In this document: positions 1 through 11,363 of the stretch, one piece after another
Layout of the letters: every line of letters starts with the position of its first letter
Numbering within the stretch: position 1 is the first letter of the stretch
Assembly (NCBI GenBank): GCA_949357655.1
Contig: CASHTG010000001.1
Location: 620,001 to 684,000, forward strand
DNA: 64,000 nt
Reading direction: 5' to 3'
Source of the DNA: Parascedosporium putredinis
Taxonomy: Eukaryota; Ascomycota; Sordariomycetes; Microascales; Microascaceae
Translations under genes and position numbers: made by a program
The notes under the pieces: generated by a model
Seen by the model: the letters and a program-made list of their open reading frames with translations, nothing else
Databases searched by the model: none
What the model was told of the DNA's origin: nothing

Positions 1-2263
1 ATGGGGTGTCGAGTCACTCGCGGATTAGCGTTATACTTTTTGTTGTTTCCCCGTGGCGTAAGACTTGCCAAACCCACCCTCGCACTCATGACTATTTCCA
101 GCCATGTGCGGAAGTACGGGGAGATAGGGCAGAGTGCGGAGAGAGAGGTTAAGGAGGCAGTGGCAACTTACTGGCGTGTCCGGCTTGGAAAATACGGGTG
201 AAAGAAAGGAGGCCGGCCTGGCGCGTTTTCCCCGCGATGGCCCCCTGGACGAGGAAGTCTTGGTAGCCGGCGGAGAGGAAGGGTGCGGAGGCGTTAAAGG
301 GGATACTCTTGGTGAGAGCCTCGCCACCAAACCCTAAATAAGAGGCTTGTTGTTAGCTTGATGGCGAGAAGTCTGTCGGGCCTGGAGGACGGCAAAAGAG
401 AAACAGCTACGGAGTGAAGGGGTGGGAGGGAGGGAGGGGAGGGGAGGCAAACAATTTGCTCCATAATCGCGGTCGCCGTAGGCGAGCGTGACAGGGATGC
501 CGTGGTCAAGAAGCTCCCCAAGCTTGAAGCGGAAGTCTTTCGAAGCAAGTCTCCGGAGGCGGCAAACACTATCTCCCTCATTAGCCAGCAATACAAAGTA
601 GAGAAATGGGAGCCAGGGGAGTCTGGGGGCGACCTGGGAGGCGTTACCACGTTACTTACAGCCGGGAAGTGAAGGATTACTAAAGGTATAGTTGACGCCG
701 TGGCCCCTCGAATATCGACGCCGAGCCGCTGCTGTATCTCTTCCCGGTTCAGGAACCCATACGCAAACGGCTCGGGGAACTGGGTCGACCTATTATGGGC
801 AATGTCGTAAGGGCTCAGCGTGGAAAGGGTTTCGAAGGGGGCGTGCACGTCACTTAAGCAAACCTCGAACGCCGCAAGGCAAGCATTTTGCACGTCGGTA
901 TTTTTCCTGTGTTGTGCGGGTCGGCGCTTGTAGCGAGGTCCTGGCAGGCTACGACGAGCTCCTTGCAACCGCCGGGGGCCTCGAAGGCGGCATTGATCTT
1001 ATCAGCCACGTTGGGTGGAAAGGCTTGGATCCCGTAGGTGTTGTTGACGGCGAACTCGGGCAAGTATTCTCCTGGACGAGGTAGTCTACCAGGCCGCTGA
1101 AGATGCCGAGGTGCGAGATGGCGATGGGACGGGGCTGGGTAGGGTCGTGACCGCAAGATCTGGGAGGATTGGCTTCGCGGCTCTTTAGATCGAGGCTGCG
1201 TCTCGTAAACATGTGGGCTATGGCAGGTCCCCAGTGGCCGCCGCTAGGTTGCTTGTTAGCCCGGGATGCGTACGACCTTTTACCCAAAGGTGCAGGGGAG
1301 ATGGGGTGAGATGGCTTACTATGATTGAGTCCACAAGGAGACGCTTTCTCTTCGATAAGACCGAAACTGTGGCTGAACCATCCAACTTTGCATAAACTCC
1401 CAGAGGATGGCGGCAGTATGTTCAGAGGTGAGCGGGATAGCGAGGGCATTCTGAGATGAAAAGGTGCCGTTGAGAGTTGGCCCGGATGGAGAAGGATACC
1501 ATTGAGGGAAGATACCCCCACTAAGCTAATAAGAGAGAAGGAAGATTCTGTGTCAGTTCCACTGGCACATATCTCGATAAGTAACATGAGGGACGTACAA
1601 GGTCAAGCTTGCCGGGCGTGGGGATGTCGAAGCTAAAGCCGGACGAAATAGGCTGGTCTATATAAAGAACATTGGAATTTTGGTTCCAGGACCATTCGTT
1701 CAACTCGGTTGACTTTGAGTCATTCAACACCTTGCACGGACCATTGCCGCCGAGAGCCTTTGTAAAACGTTGGGGTGAGAACGGGGACGTAGCTACGAGG
1801 GAGGGTTGTGGAAGGATGTGACGGCAATACCGAATATCCCTAGCCTGATGGTCTCATGGGGGTAGCAGCTTGAACCTACCTGATCGATAGAGCCGCTTCC
1901 CGGTCCTCCCTGGAGCCAGATGGTCAAGGGGCTGTTTCTGGATCCTTGCGGCTCTCAAAAAACCAGAAAAAGATGTTGTGCGGGCCACTGGGCGGATCAC
2001 TCGTGCCAAAGGACATGGGGGATGTTCACATAACCGGCGTAGGACTTGACTCCTTTGGTCGTCTCGCAGAGTCCATCAGTCTATATCGGCATTCTGGGTG
2101 AGAAGTAGGGAGATATTAAGAGGGGAACTGTAAATAGTAGGACTTGCTCTTTTTAGCCTCCATGAGGGCGCCGAAGGCCATGGGCAACATGGGCCAACGT
2201 GGTCCAGGCCAGCAAGCTGAGGACTATGAGGCGAGTGAGCCAAGGCTTCTCTGTGGATGCCAT
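1..2263 (-). CDS. Secreted serine carboxypeptidase, peptidase family S10 (3' end outside window)
   Basis: A secreted exopeptidase that removes C-terminal amino acids from peptides at acidic pH (family knowledge). The start at 2263 opens a hydrophobic signal peptide. Downstream pieces in several frames match S10: [17 protein letters not shown], then [16 protein letters not shown] near 1930, [15 protein letters not shown] near 1680, the nucleophile region near 1324-1225, the aspartate region YGDRDY near 490, and the histidine region FQAGHA near 190. The Tyr codon after the catalytic Ser is split by an intron (1319-1244) with a CTAAC branch site, giving Q-S-Y-G-G-H-W-G-P. Another intron precedes [10 protein letters not shown] (acceptor near 331). 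After GHA a donor (GTAAGT) opens an intron that probably leaves the window. Frame breaks include a four-base C run (1931-1928) and one just after the signal peptide. The catalytic triad is intact once spliced. Confidence 0.88.
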
Positions 2264-2339
2264 CCTGCAATGGTATCGGCTGCTCAAAGCAGAGTAGCAA
2301 AGCGGGTGATGTCTGGTAAGCTTTGCTATTAGCGGTATA

Positions 2340-3480
2340 AGTCGAGCTTTACTCTAGAGAACGGGGAGTGGCACGGATGGTGGACGTGTTCATAGGTCTA
2401 TATCCGCCGATATATTGTGGCTTCAAAACACTTTGATGTGGAAAGGAAAACGTGCCCAAACCCTAAGGAGCCTGGCCAAATCATTGAAGAGAGGAATGAG
2501 TAACTTTTTAAGTATCACTTAATAGAGGAACGGAGAAAGGTCTAGTCCTTAATAGTGGGATCGTGGGTTGCTACGTGAATTAGTGAATTGGTTACCCCTA
2601 CACTATCTACCCCTTCCCAGTAGCACCTTCTCTATATACCCTGTTCTACTCAAAGAGTTAGTCTTCACTACGAGGGAAAATCTATCAATATCCTTAGGGG
2701 CTTGTCTATGGGATTTGAAAAGATGGGTCCAATACGGGTTCTCGCATCGTACAGCAGCTATCCGTTAGCTTATATTAGAGGCTGGGCTGATAGATTACGG
2801 AAGGCATTGAGTGTTGAGTTTAGAAACATTAGGTATATAGTTTCCTACGGTCAACCTTGCTCCCAGGTCTATCAAATGCTGCTATGGCTGCTCCATATGT
2901 ATATATGACCATACTCTACTCTTGATGATGGAGCTGAAATGAGAAGGCAGGATGAGGCAGCAACAGGACTAAAAGCAAACACTGATAGACTGAGGAGATT
3001 AGTAGGTTCAGTGTCTAGCTATTCCCATTTATGTTGCTAGAACACTCTCTTCTCGCATTCATCTCCTCAACCTATCCTATCCCTAGAGACATGAGAAAAA
3101 AAAAAGCTAAGTGTAAAAATTAATGTTAGCAAGGGAAAGGAAGAAAGGGCAAAGGCTATGAAACTGAAACTGATATTCACTATTGATTCTATTCTACCTG
3201 TCTATCATGCTTCACTTCTCAATAACGATAGAAATTCATCAATTAGCAAGGGTATATAGAACCGTATGCCCTGGGTTGAACCTTACTCCTTTCCAATTGC
3301 GCCCAACATATACCCCCATCCCATCCTGAGAGGGCCAAAGACTACCTCTTTACTATTTTCTCCTTTGACGCCACTAATGACTGGCTAATTGTGAACCTCA
3401 GTCTCCTTGCCCGTCGCCCTCGGGCTATACCGCTAGCCGGCTCAGTTGTTGAAACCCTCCGCAAACCTCACGGGGAGTGA
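2340..3480. other. AT-rich gene-free stretch
   Basis: About 1.1 kb between the carboxypeptidase 5' side and the Caf16-like gene. A sampled 60 bp (2821-2880) is 40% GC, clearly below the flanking coding DNA, and TA dinucleotides are frequent. Only short ORFs occur and none resembles a known family. It could be an old repeat-induced-point-mutated element or plain intergenic DNA; no terminal repeats were seen. Confidence 0.5.
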
Positions 3481-3505
3481 TTGATGAATGTGATGCGTTG
3501 GCATT

Positions 3506-4344
3506 TCACGCGTTCTTTGGCTTGCCCTCGAACCCGTACCCGCCGAACCCGGTGGTCGCGTACGTCGTCCCCTCTGTGCGCAAGTGGCTTCTAGGCCCAC
3601 GCTCCTTGAGATCTTCTCTCAACCAGCCCAAAACGAGCTGGCCCAGCTGGCTGTTACCGCCGGCCGTGGGGGCCATGGTCTCGAAAAATGTCTCGGCGGG
3701 CGCCCACTCCTTGACGGTGCCGAGGTGCATGTGCACAAGGTGCGTGGGCCAGCCGGCGAGATTGTCAAGAATGTGGGTGGCGTAGACGATGGTGCACTCG
3801 CGGATCTCGGTCTCCGTCTTGAGCCAGCCCAGGAACTCGGCGCGGCTCAGGACGTCAAGGTCCACCGTGATCTCGTCGAGGAGGAGCACGGTCCACGGTC
3901 GGATCAGGCCCATGGCCAGCTGGACTCTCCGCCTCTCCCCGTCGGACACGGCGTGCATCCGCCACGCCAAGTCGATATCCAGCACGGACACGAGCTCGTC
4001 GCGGCGCTCGGGGTACGCATCCCCTCCGACCGAGCGCAGGAGCTCCGCGACGCCAATGTCGGTACGCACGATGGCGTTGAGAACCCACTCGAGGCCGAGG
4101 TAGGTGACGCCCTCGAGGCTGTCTTTGAAGGGATCCACGCCGCACACGTAAATCGTGTTGCTGGGGCCTAGGCGCTTGCCGGCGAGCAGGCGGAGTAGTG
4201 TCGTCTTGCCCGCACCGTTGGCGCCGATGAGGAGGGTGCGGCTCCTCGGGGGCACATTGAGAGAGATATGGCTGATGCCGGTGGAGTAGTCTGGGAAAGT
4301 ATAGGTGAGGTCGTCGACCTTGATGGAGGGGATCCTTGAGGCAT
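3506..4344 (-). CDS. CAF16: Caf16-type ABC ATPase (CCR4-NOT associated)
   Basis: A single soluble ABC ATPase domain without membrane segments. In yeast Caf16 associates with the CCR4-NOT complex and Mediator components (family knowledge). The sequence shows Walker A GANGAGKTT, signature SDGERRRVQLAMG and Walker B VLLLDEITVDLD; the ITVDLD continuation and the C-terminal GWLREDL region favour Caf16 over transporter ATPases. The continuous frame starts internally at 4255, but family-like residues (SIKVDDLTYTFPDYSTGIS) continue upstream to an ATG at 4344. Joining them needs one base in the G4 run at 4328-4331, the error type seen across the window. An upstream intron is the alternative. Length is about 280 residues, normal for the family. 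It is divergent from POLD2, with a 0.9 kb shared upstream region. Confidence 0.88.
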
Positions 4345-5239
4345 CGCGTGGAAGGCGGGGTTACCCGGTAGGATGAAGAAATATGAACAGCTGGATCTGG
4401 TCTATGAGAAAGATTCTTTGCTACTGGGAATGGATTTAAGGCTTTGAGGAAGTAGGAGAGACTCTTGAACGGCGTGACAGAAGCTAACTCGAGCTCGAGG
4501 GATTTATTAGTTTGTAGGGTTTCAACTGATTTGTTTGGAGCGCTTAATGACGTGACGTGAGATCTGATCCTATGGGGATTTCCTTTTTCTTCTTCTTTTC
4601 TTTGGTCCCTTTGTGTTTTTCTTGATCAAGACTGTAGAGGAGCAAAGGGAAGAAAAACCCCGATTTGGATCATGATCAAAGGAGCAAATCGTGGGTATGG
4701 GTCAAGCAGAGAGAAATACATGTAGACTCTGAGCAAATTAGAATTCGTCACTCGGATTGAAACTACAGATTTGGGTGACGGCAATGACGAACATTTGTGA
4801 GCTCCCCACCAATTCCTTCCTTTCTTGTTAGTGGGGCGGGGGAATCATGACAATCGGTGAGGAAGAGAGCGAGTGGAACATTGAACATTGAACAGTCTTC
4901 CACCGAGCACGCCGCTGACCTCGCCGAAGTGGCTGGGCTCGCTGAACGCCATCAATCCGCGTGCTGCTACAGTGGGCGAGGAGGGGCGCTGACCGACCAG
5001 ACAAATCCCGTCCGCCCTAATGCCAATTGAATGGGCTGGGGCATTAGCTGGGGCATTGGCTGGGCTCCACGGGTGACAAGTGCCACACGGACCCGACGCG
5101 TCGAAAGGACCCCGCGCTAAAACATTGTCGGAGTCGACGACCTCTTCTTGAAATCCGGCGCACCGGCTCCTTTTTCAACATCCAAACTTCTTTCGCCTCC
5201 CCGGATCGATTGTATACCTGCTACCGTCGAGTGGACGCC
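4345..5239. promoter_or_regulatory. Divergent intergenic region, Caf16-like / POLD2
   Basis: 895 bp between two divergent start codons, so it must hold both promoters. There is a T/C-rich tract at 4580-4625, and a near-tandem GGGGCATTAGCTGGGGCATTGGCTGGG at 5039-5065. I see no TATA box convincingly placed for either gene. Confidence 0.5.
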
Positions 5240-7065
5240 ATGGTTAACCTAGATGAGCTCCCGAAGGAGTTCCTCCAAGGCCCCTCGTTAGTTCTCCCCC
5301 TTCGGAATCCCCCGCCGTGGCCCCTCTCTCCCATGGTTTTTCACCTGCCCTTCCCTTCACCGCACTCCGCCTGCACTACTTTTGCTTCTGCGGTTACTAA
5401 CATTGTGTTCTACAATGGCTTAGCGACACCGAATACGAGGCTCTCGAACGAGCCCCTCTTCCTACAAACCCTTGAACACCTTTAAGCTGGAAAAAAACCG
5501 ATCGTATAAGCAGCAGTATGGCGACATGTACTTCTTGCGTCTCGTCAAGATTAAGCCCACCGTGGAGAAAGTGGCTGCCGAAGCTTGGGGCGAGCTCGAG
5601 ATTCACGGCGAGCGTGTGAAAAAGGCGACCCGTGTCTTGAACGTGCGCCAGGGCGAGTTAAGCTGGGTTGTTGGTACCATCTACATGGACATGTCGCTGA
5701 AGCCGAATATCCTCGAGGACGTATCGAATGATGTGCGCCCCCTCCCCGCGCCCCCAGCTCTCCCCTACCCGTCGCTATTGCTGAAAATATAGTAAAGGGC
5801 TGGCAACGAGCTGGCCTCACCTGGCTGACCATGTACTATAGAAATGGCTTTCCGCGCCCGTCGCGGTGGAAAAGTACTACGCTGCTGGCGAGGCCGACAA
5901 CATCATGCTAGAAGACGATTCGGGTCGGGTCCGTCTCATGGGCGACAAGATCAAGTCTGTGCCGCTCGTGACTGGCTGCATCATTGCTGTTATGGGGACC
6001 GAGACGATCGACGGCGAGTTCGACGTTGTGGATATCAAGTTCCCCGACCTCGCCCCCAGCCTGAGAGGTGGGCGCTTTCGACCCCGGCTGTCGTCAAGGA
6101 TGAGGATGTTGAGATGTCGGGCGGGTCTGGGAGTGGGGGAAGAAGGTGGCCCTAGTCTCCGGGCTCTCCTTCTCCAACAGCGATGCTTCGTACAGTCTGG
6201 CCCTCAAAATTTTGCTGGAATTCATCCTGGGTGAGGCGCTCGACCCGGCCACGCAAAAGGACGTGGCCCAAATCACTCGACTCATCCTGGCTGGCAATTC
6301 GATTGCTCCCGAGCAGCGCGAGGAGAAGCCGGACAGGAAAGGCGGCAACAAGAAGTACGGGTACGATGCTAGCTCCTACAACGCGACGCCCTTTGAACTG
6401 CTCGATGACTTCCTGGCCGAGATTCTACCCTCCATCCCCGTCACCCTACTTCCTGGGGCTGACGACCCGGCTAATGCTGCATACCCGCAACAGCCCGTGC
6501 ATCCCGCCATGTTCCCTCGAGCGAGAGAATTTGTAACGGATACCCCGGGCGAGCCCAATTGGTTTGACTGTGTAACGAACCCCTGGGATGGTGAGGTTGA
6601 GGGCTGGCGATTCCTCGGTACCGGCGGCCAAAACGTGGATGACGTTTTCAAGTACATCAGCAGTGATGACCGGATTGGGATGATGGAGGGCATGTTGCGG
6701 TGGAGATGCGTCGCCCCTACCGCCCCCGATACATTGTGTAAGTGCCCGTTTTTCCCCCTTGTTCGTTTGACTGGTCGTTCGCTGGTCGTTCGTGACTGGA
6801 CTTTGCTTCTAACGCACGCAACAGGGAGCTACCCTTTCCAGGACGACGACCCCTTTGTGCTCAAGATGTGCCCCCACCTCTACTTTGTTGGATCCCAGCC
6901 TGAGTTTTCCACCAGCGTCATTCACGGGCCTGAAGGACAGTCTGTCCGCCTCATTACTATACCTTCCTTTGCCAAGACGGGGAAATCGTGCTCGTCGACA
7001 CCGAGACCTTGGAGGTTTCCGTCACCAAGATTGTCATCCCTGCTCCACCGACATCTACGGAGTAG
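5240..7065 (+). CDS. POLD2: DNA polymerase delta subunit 2 (small/regulatory subunit)
   Basis: Non-catalytic B subunit of replicative DNA polymerase delta (Cdc1/Pol31), bridging the catalytic and third subunits in the nucleus. Segments recognised in order: N-terminal FKLEKNRSYKQQYGDMYF, OB-fold region ending with LEDDSGRVRLMGD and FDVVDIKFP, then the inactivated phosphoesterase region with VALVSGLSF, LLPGADDPANAAYPQQP, FVTDTPGEPNWFD and the C-terminal DDPFVLKMCPHLYFVGSQPEF. Introns: 5287-5423 (branch ACTAAC), 5733-5841 and 6738-6824 (branch CTAAC). Four frame breaks all fall at homopolymers: C run 5469-5471, C run 6053-6057, G run 6135-6139 and G run 6979-6982. Each is resolved by one extra base. 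Since the gene is essential, sequencing error is far likelier than decay. Confidence 0.93.
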
Positions 7066-7424
7066 GGCGAGGGAACTGCTTTCCTCGTTTCTTCTTCCCC
7101 TTTCCTTTGTTTCTTTTCTCGTCTCTTTTCTCTTTTTCCATCTTGTCTGTGGAAGGCGAACGCGCGGAGTGTATGATACCCGGAAACCAAAAGGAAGATG
7201 AAAAAATGGAAGAAAAGGAGGTGGAGCATTTAAGGCTTTGATGGTAGGGCAGGGCATCACAAAACAAGACGATTTCCATGAGAATGGTTCACATGAAGAT
7301 AGAATTTACGCATGATTTCCATTTATTATTCTTTCTCTCTTGGTCTCTTATTTTTCTGGCTCCTTTAGACGCGTGGTCGCATGGCTTCGCTGCTATGAAA
7401 TTGTTGTTCCTCTCGCTAGACCGT
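7066..7424. other. Convergent 3' region
   Basis: 359 bp between the ends of POLD2 and the F-box-like gene. It holds T/C-rich tracts (7080-7145) and A-rich tracts (7195-7220) typical of 3' UTRs. No ORF here looks coding. Confidence 0.5.
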
Positions 7425-9020
7425 CTACGCCAACTCAAGCTCGGCCACATCGTTTTCAATCCGCCCTCCTCGGCAGGAAACCCCTCTCTCTTCCTTAAGG
7501 GCCCCATTCAGAACCTTCATCCCCCCTCCATCTACCTCCTCTAGCTCTATAGCGCCCTCACTTGCATCGTCCCCCTCAACCTCCTCAACCTCGGCATCAG
7601 ACATGCCCTGGTTCCCCTCGAGAAACTCTCTCATGCGAGATGCAATGTTGCGCAGCTGCTCATACTCCCTCCTGGCACCCTCCTCCCGCCCCCGCAGTAC
7701 GAGCTCGTCCTCTGTGACCCAGTAGGGTCGCCGCGGCGCGCGCGGCGGATGGCGCCACCGTACCTGCGCGAGACGACGACGGCGAACGCGGCGGCTGGTG
7801 CGCGGATCGGACCCTGGGAAGAAGGAGGAGGCGGCGGGCCGGCGGCGGTCGTGGTGATGAAAAACGCAATCTCGAGACAGGGGACGCGCATGATGGTGCG
7901 CATGAGAGGGTCTCGGGCTTGAAGAAGGATGTATAAGGGATGGTGGCCGCGGGGTGGTTGGTCCCGGTCGCTTCGGCGTGGAAAGTGAGGCGGTGCAGGC
8001 TGTAGACGCTGGTAAAGGGCGCGAGGGCGGCGTTGACGAGCTCCATGTATCCCGGGCCGTGGCGGTTGGGCTCGAGGCGGAAGCCAATGTGCCGCACGTG
8101 GGAGGCGTACTTCTTTAGGTGGATGAGGCGATCTACAGGGCCACCGTCCCCATTGATGGTTTCAGCTCCCGGGGGTGGCTGCTGGAAGGCTGCGTAAGGT
8201 AGACGGAGCTTAGGGCCGCAGTGGCGCCGGTGCTGGCGCCGTTGAGTATTTGGCTGTTTTGGATGCGGGGCGGGTCGCGCAGGACGTACTCAAAGGTATT
8301 GTGGCCGTAGAGGATGGGGACGAGCTCTTGGTAGAGGGATTGGCACGTCCTGAGGATGGCGGTGTGTAGGGATGGTCGGGAGCGGTAAAATACCTTTCTC
8401 CACATGCCGTGGACGCGGACGGCGTCCTCGGCCACGAGGAGGTGAGAGCCAATCATTTGGAGAATCTCTGTTGGGAGGTTAACCAGCTCTGGCCTCGTTT
8501 GAGGCATTGTCACCGCGCTCGGAAGCTCTAGCGCGACCACTACGGGCTCATCTTCTTGCCTTGCCTCATGCCCGACTTCCTCTTCAACTACCTCCTCTCC
8601 TATTGCTTCTTCCTCTTCTACTTCTTCTTCCTCTTCTACTTCTTCTTCGTCTTCTGCCGCTTCTTCCTCCTCTGCTCCCCTTGCTACTACGCCTTCCGGA
8701 TCGCCTGCCACTCGTGGATCCAACAAAGCTGCTGGCTGACGGTGCGTTTGGCCGTCTTGAGAAGCGCAAATTTGCGCAATGGCGGCGCGGCTGACGTACC
8801 GGGACAAGTTCTGCGCAGTGTAGCGATCGGGAATCTCGTGCGCAAGAGGCACTTCGAAGACGTCTTCTTCCGCGCGTTGCATGAGGGCCCGGAGTTGGCG
8901 GCCCTTGTGGCTGCGAGGCCCGCGTCGCCGAGTTGCGGCGGACGCTCTCGGGGCTCGGCGACGAGCGCGGGATCCTCGGCGAGCGGTTGACCGGCCAGCG
9001 CGGCGGCGGCCTGGAGCCAT
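7425..9020 (-). CDS. F-box-like fungal protein with acidic tracts
   Basis: The N-terminus is Arg/Ser-rich, followed by a glutamate tract (reverse of 8583-8680). Then comes an F-box-like segment, LVNLPTEILQMIGSHLL, and the common fungal continuation ILRTCQSLYQELVPILYGHNTFEY, found in many uncharacterised F-box-like proteins. These are presumed substrate adaptors of SCF ubiquitin ligases, but the substrate is unknown. After residue 295 the frame breaks (around 8130), and the protein continues with VRHIGFRLEPNRHGPGYMEL and LHRLTFHAEATG in another frame. A further break leads to a C-terminal helical, acidic segment (YEQLRNIASRMREFLEGNQG, then many E/D) ending at 7425. Some of the middle part (7650-7900) is uncertain because the frame changes more than once. 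Confidence 0.65.
8579..8680. repeat. Imperfect CTT/CTC trinucleotide tract (poly-Glu coding on minus)
   Basis: A pyrimidine-rich stretch of repeated CTTCTTCCTCTTCTA-like units. On the minus strand it encodes the glutamate-rich segment of the F-box-like protein; the long leucine-rich plus-strand ORF over it is a shadow. Confidence 0.8.
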
Positions 9021-11363
9021 GGTGGCGGCTTTACGGGCTGCGTACGAGAAGACTTTTAGGAGTGGTGGGAGAGTTCGATACGATTTCTTACTTTCTTTTC
9101 AGTTCGCCTTCGTCTTGCTGACGCTTGTCAAGTTCTATCGAGCCAAGAGAAGGGATGAAATGGTGCGGTGCTTGCTTTCCGTGTGGTGTGAGGGGAATTT
9201 CAAAAGGGCGCAACAGAGGAAATAAGGCCTCCTGGGCCTTTGAGGGTTTCCTTTGAAAAGGCGATGATTCAGGAGAACTTGGACACTCACCGTCTTCATC
9301 TTGGCTCACCATTTCCATACTCGCGCGTCAGTTCTATCTGCCTATTCACTCATACTCTACTTGACCCCAAGTTTGAGGGAAGCCGCTCTAAGTGTAGTGA
9401 GTGATGTTGTTCCATTCATCCCGACTAGGATCAAGGTGAATTGCAAAAATACAAGGAATCACTCGACTTGAATAGCGCGGTTAGTATGGCGCTGATGGCT
9501 CCGGAGAGACTGAGATAGCCGTTCCTCACAATACACAATTCAAAGCAGAAGAAGGATATCTCCTTGGAAATAAAAGTGTCAACGCTGAGCCTCTCCGCAT
9601 CTTGGCCTTTGCTCAGGTGCGGAATGTTTCGTAACACAGCTCCTAAAATCATCTCCGATTACGCTCCGACGAGACTCGAGGAGGTGAGCGGCTCTGTCCG
9701 CCGTGAACCATTCCTAGCCGAGCGGCCAGACGCGCCCCGATACATTGAAAACAACACGCACACACACACGCACAGAGACACACCTCGCAGCCATCGTGAT
9801 GCGCATGGACGCATTGAGATCTGAGTGGTACTGGGCTAGGATGATGAATCCTGACACGAGACACACCCGACGATAGGGGCACGCGGTCGGTCAGGACCGG
9901 AGGCGGAAGGGGGCCAAGTCTCGTGGCCCCCAATAGGGAAGAAAAAAAAAAAAAAAGAAACAAGGCGAGAAATGGAGCGAGGAGGTGCCTGGGGGTTTCG
10001 AGTTGCTTCACGATCCCCAGACAAGTCAGGGCTGCGGTGGCCGGGTATCATGACACCGCGCACTTACACCTTGACTGGGTACACACACACAGACACGGAC
10101 ACACGTGGCCCCAGGTTTCGATGACACATCGAAAGCAAACGTCGAGGAACAAACCGTAAGAGCCTAGAAGGTTTTTATTTTTGGAGTTCGCGTTACGTTT
10201 CCGCGGCGCATAGTCTCACGTCTGATGGTACGCCTGACGCCCTTGGGGAGAATTTCAAGTTTGTTGAGAGGGAAGGGCGCGGAGATGTGGAGATGTGGGG
10301 ACCGGGCGGGCTTTTAGTCCGCTGGCGCGGCTATCGGCGGAGGCAGGGGATAACTACGGTCCAGCCCCTAAAATATTGATTTTCTTTGGGCTATGTAAGG
10401 GCAACTCGGACAGCAGAGACATCCATGAGAGGAAAGAACGTTTCACGACTAAAGAAAAACTAGAGCGGAGAGAGAAAAGACCTGGAAGGTGGCCCTGTAG
10501 CCTGTAACTGAAGAGAGAAGGTGCACGATGCCAGGTCTTCCCTTCCCCATTCGCGAGGTCACACAAAAGCCTTGTTGGTGGGTTCGGTTTGCCGAGTCGG
10601 TCAACTTTTCCCCAGATATCGACTCGGTGGTTCTCGAATTGACTAATAAAACGTCGAAGCTAGCAAAAGAACCTCGTAGAATGTACCTTGTAAAAGTCTA
10701 CGTTTCTTTTCCTGATTAATCGATACCTCCTCATTGGAACGAAGGAATTTTTCGTTCTTTTTGGCGTTACTTGCGCTTGAACGGCCGTTGATGGATCAAT
10801 CCAGGATCAAATGGATGGATGCCTGGCCCTGCAGTCAGAACACTTGAGGTCCACCTACGTACACTCCCAGTTGCCACTTACATGGACACTCCGCTGCACA
10901 GACTGATGTACACCTCCCTCCGCTGCTTCTGCTGGCTTTACTTTCTCCTGGTACTTCGCCATGTGCGTGTCGTCTCATCTGTCGGTACAAAGTACCCCTG
11001 AGCATCCTCAGCTGGTAGATTCTGCGGCGTCCGTCCCCTTCCTGTTCCTTCCTCTTGCGGCCGCGCTTATCAATTCAACTCCGAACCCGGCCCCCGCGTG
11101 ACGATCGTACCTGCCGTGAACCTCCTTTACCTTTTATCCCAAGATTGAGGGTTTCTCTTCTCTTGGTTTGTCTCCGCCTTTATAACCCCGAGACCCGCCC
11201 ACCTCCTCTCCACGTACAAGTAATACCCGGGCCCTCTATTCATTCACTTTGCGTACCTTTTGTTCCTCCCGTTTGCGTCTGGCCGAGCTGCTCTTGATTT
11301 TTGTTTCCATCAATCTCACTCATCTCGGCGTGAATCCCTCTGCCCAGCGTCTATATCTTCACA
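9021..11363. other. Long gene-free region with CA repeats and CT-rich leader
   Basis: 2.3 kb without a recognisable gene. It contains an imperfect CA repeat at 9754-9783, an A14-type run at 9942-9957, and a second CA repeat at 10080-10105. The final 300 bp is C/T-rich with a candidate TATA element, TATAA at 11181-11185, about 180 bp before the serine dehydratase start, so the right end is probably its promoter and 5' UTR. The left end is upstream DNA of the F-box-like gene. Confidence 0.5.

Noticed and set aside
1210..1260. Apparent loss of the catalytic serine in the carboxypeptidase (reading KQPSGGHWG)
   Set aside because: A good intron (GTAAGC donor, CTAAC branch, CTAG acceptor) explains it; splicing yields Q-S-Y-G-G-H-W-G-P.
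5240..7065. POLD2 as a pseudogene because of four frame breaks
   Set aside because: Every break is at a homopolymer, flanking protein is fully conserved, and the gene is essential.
8556..8990. Plus-strand leucine/phenylalanine-rich ORF that looks like a membrane protein
   Set aside because: It is the complement of the poly-Glu tract of the minus-strand F-box-like gene.
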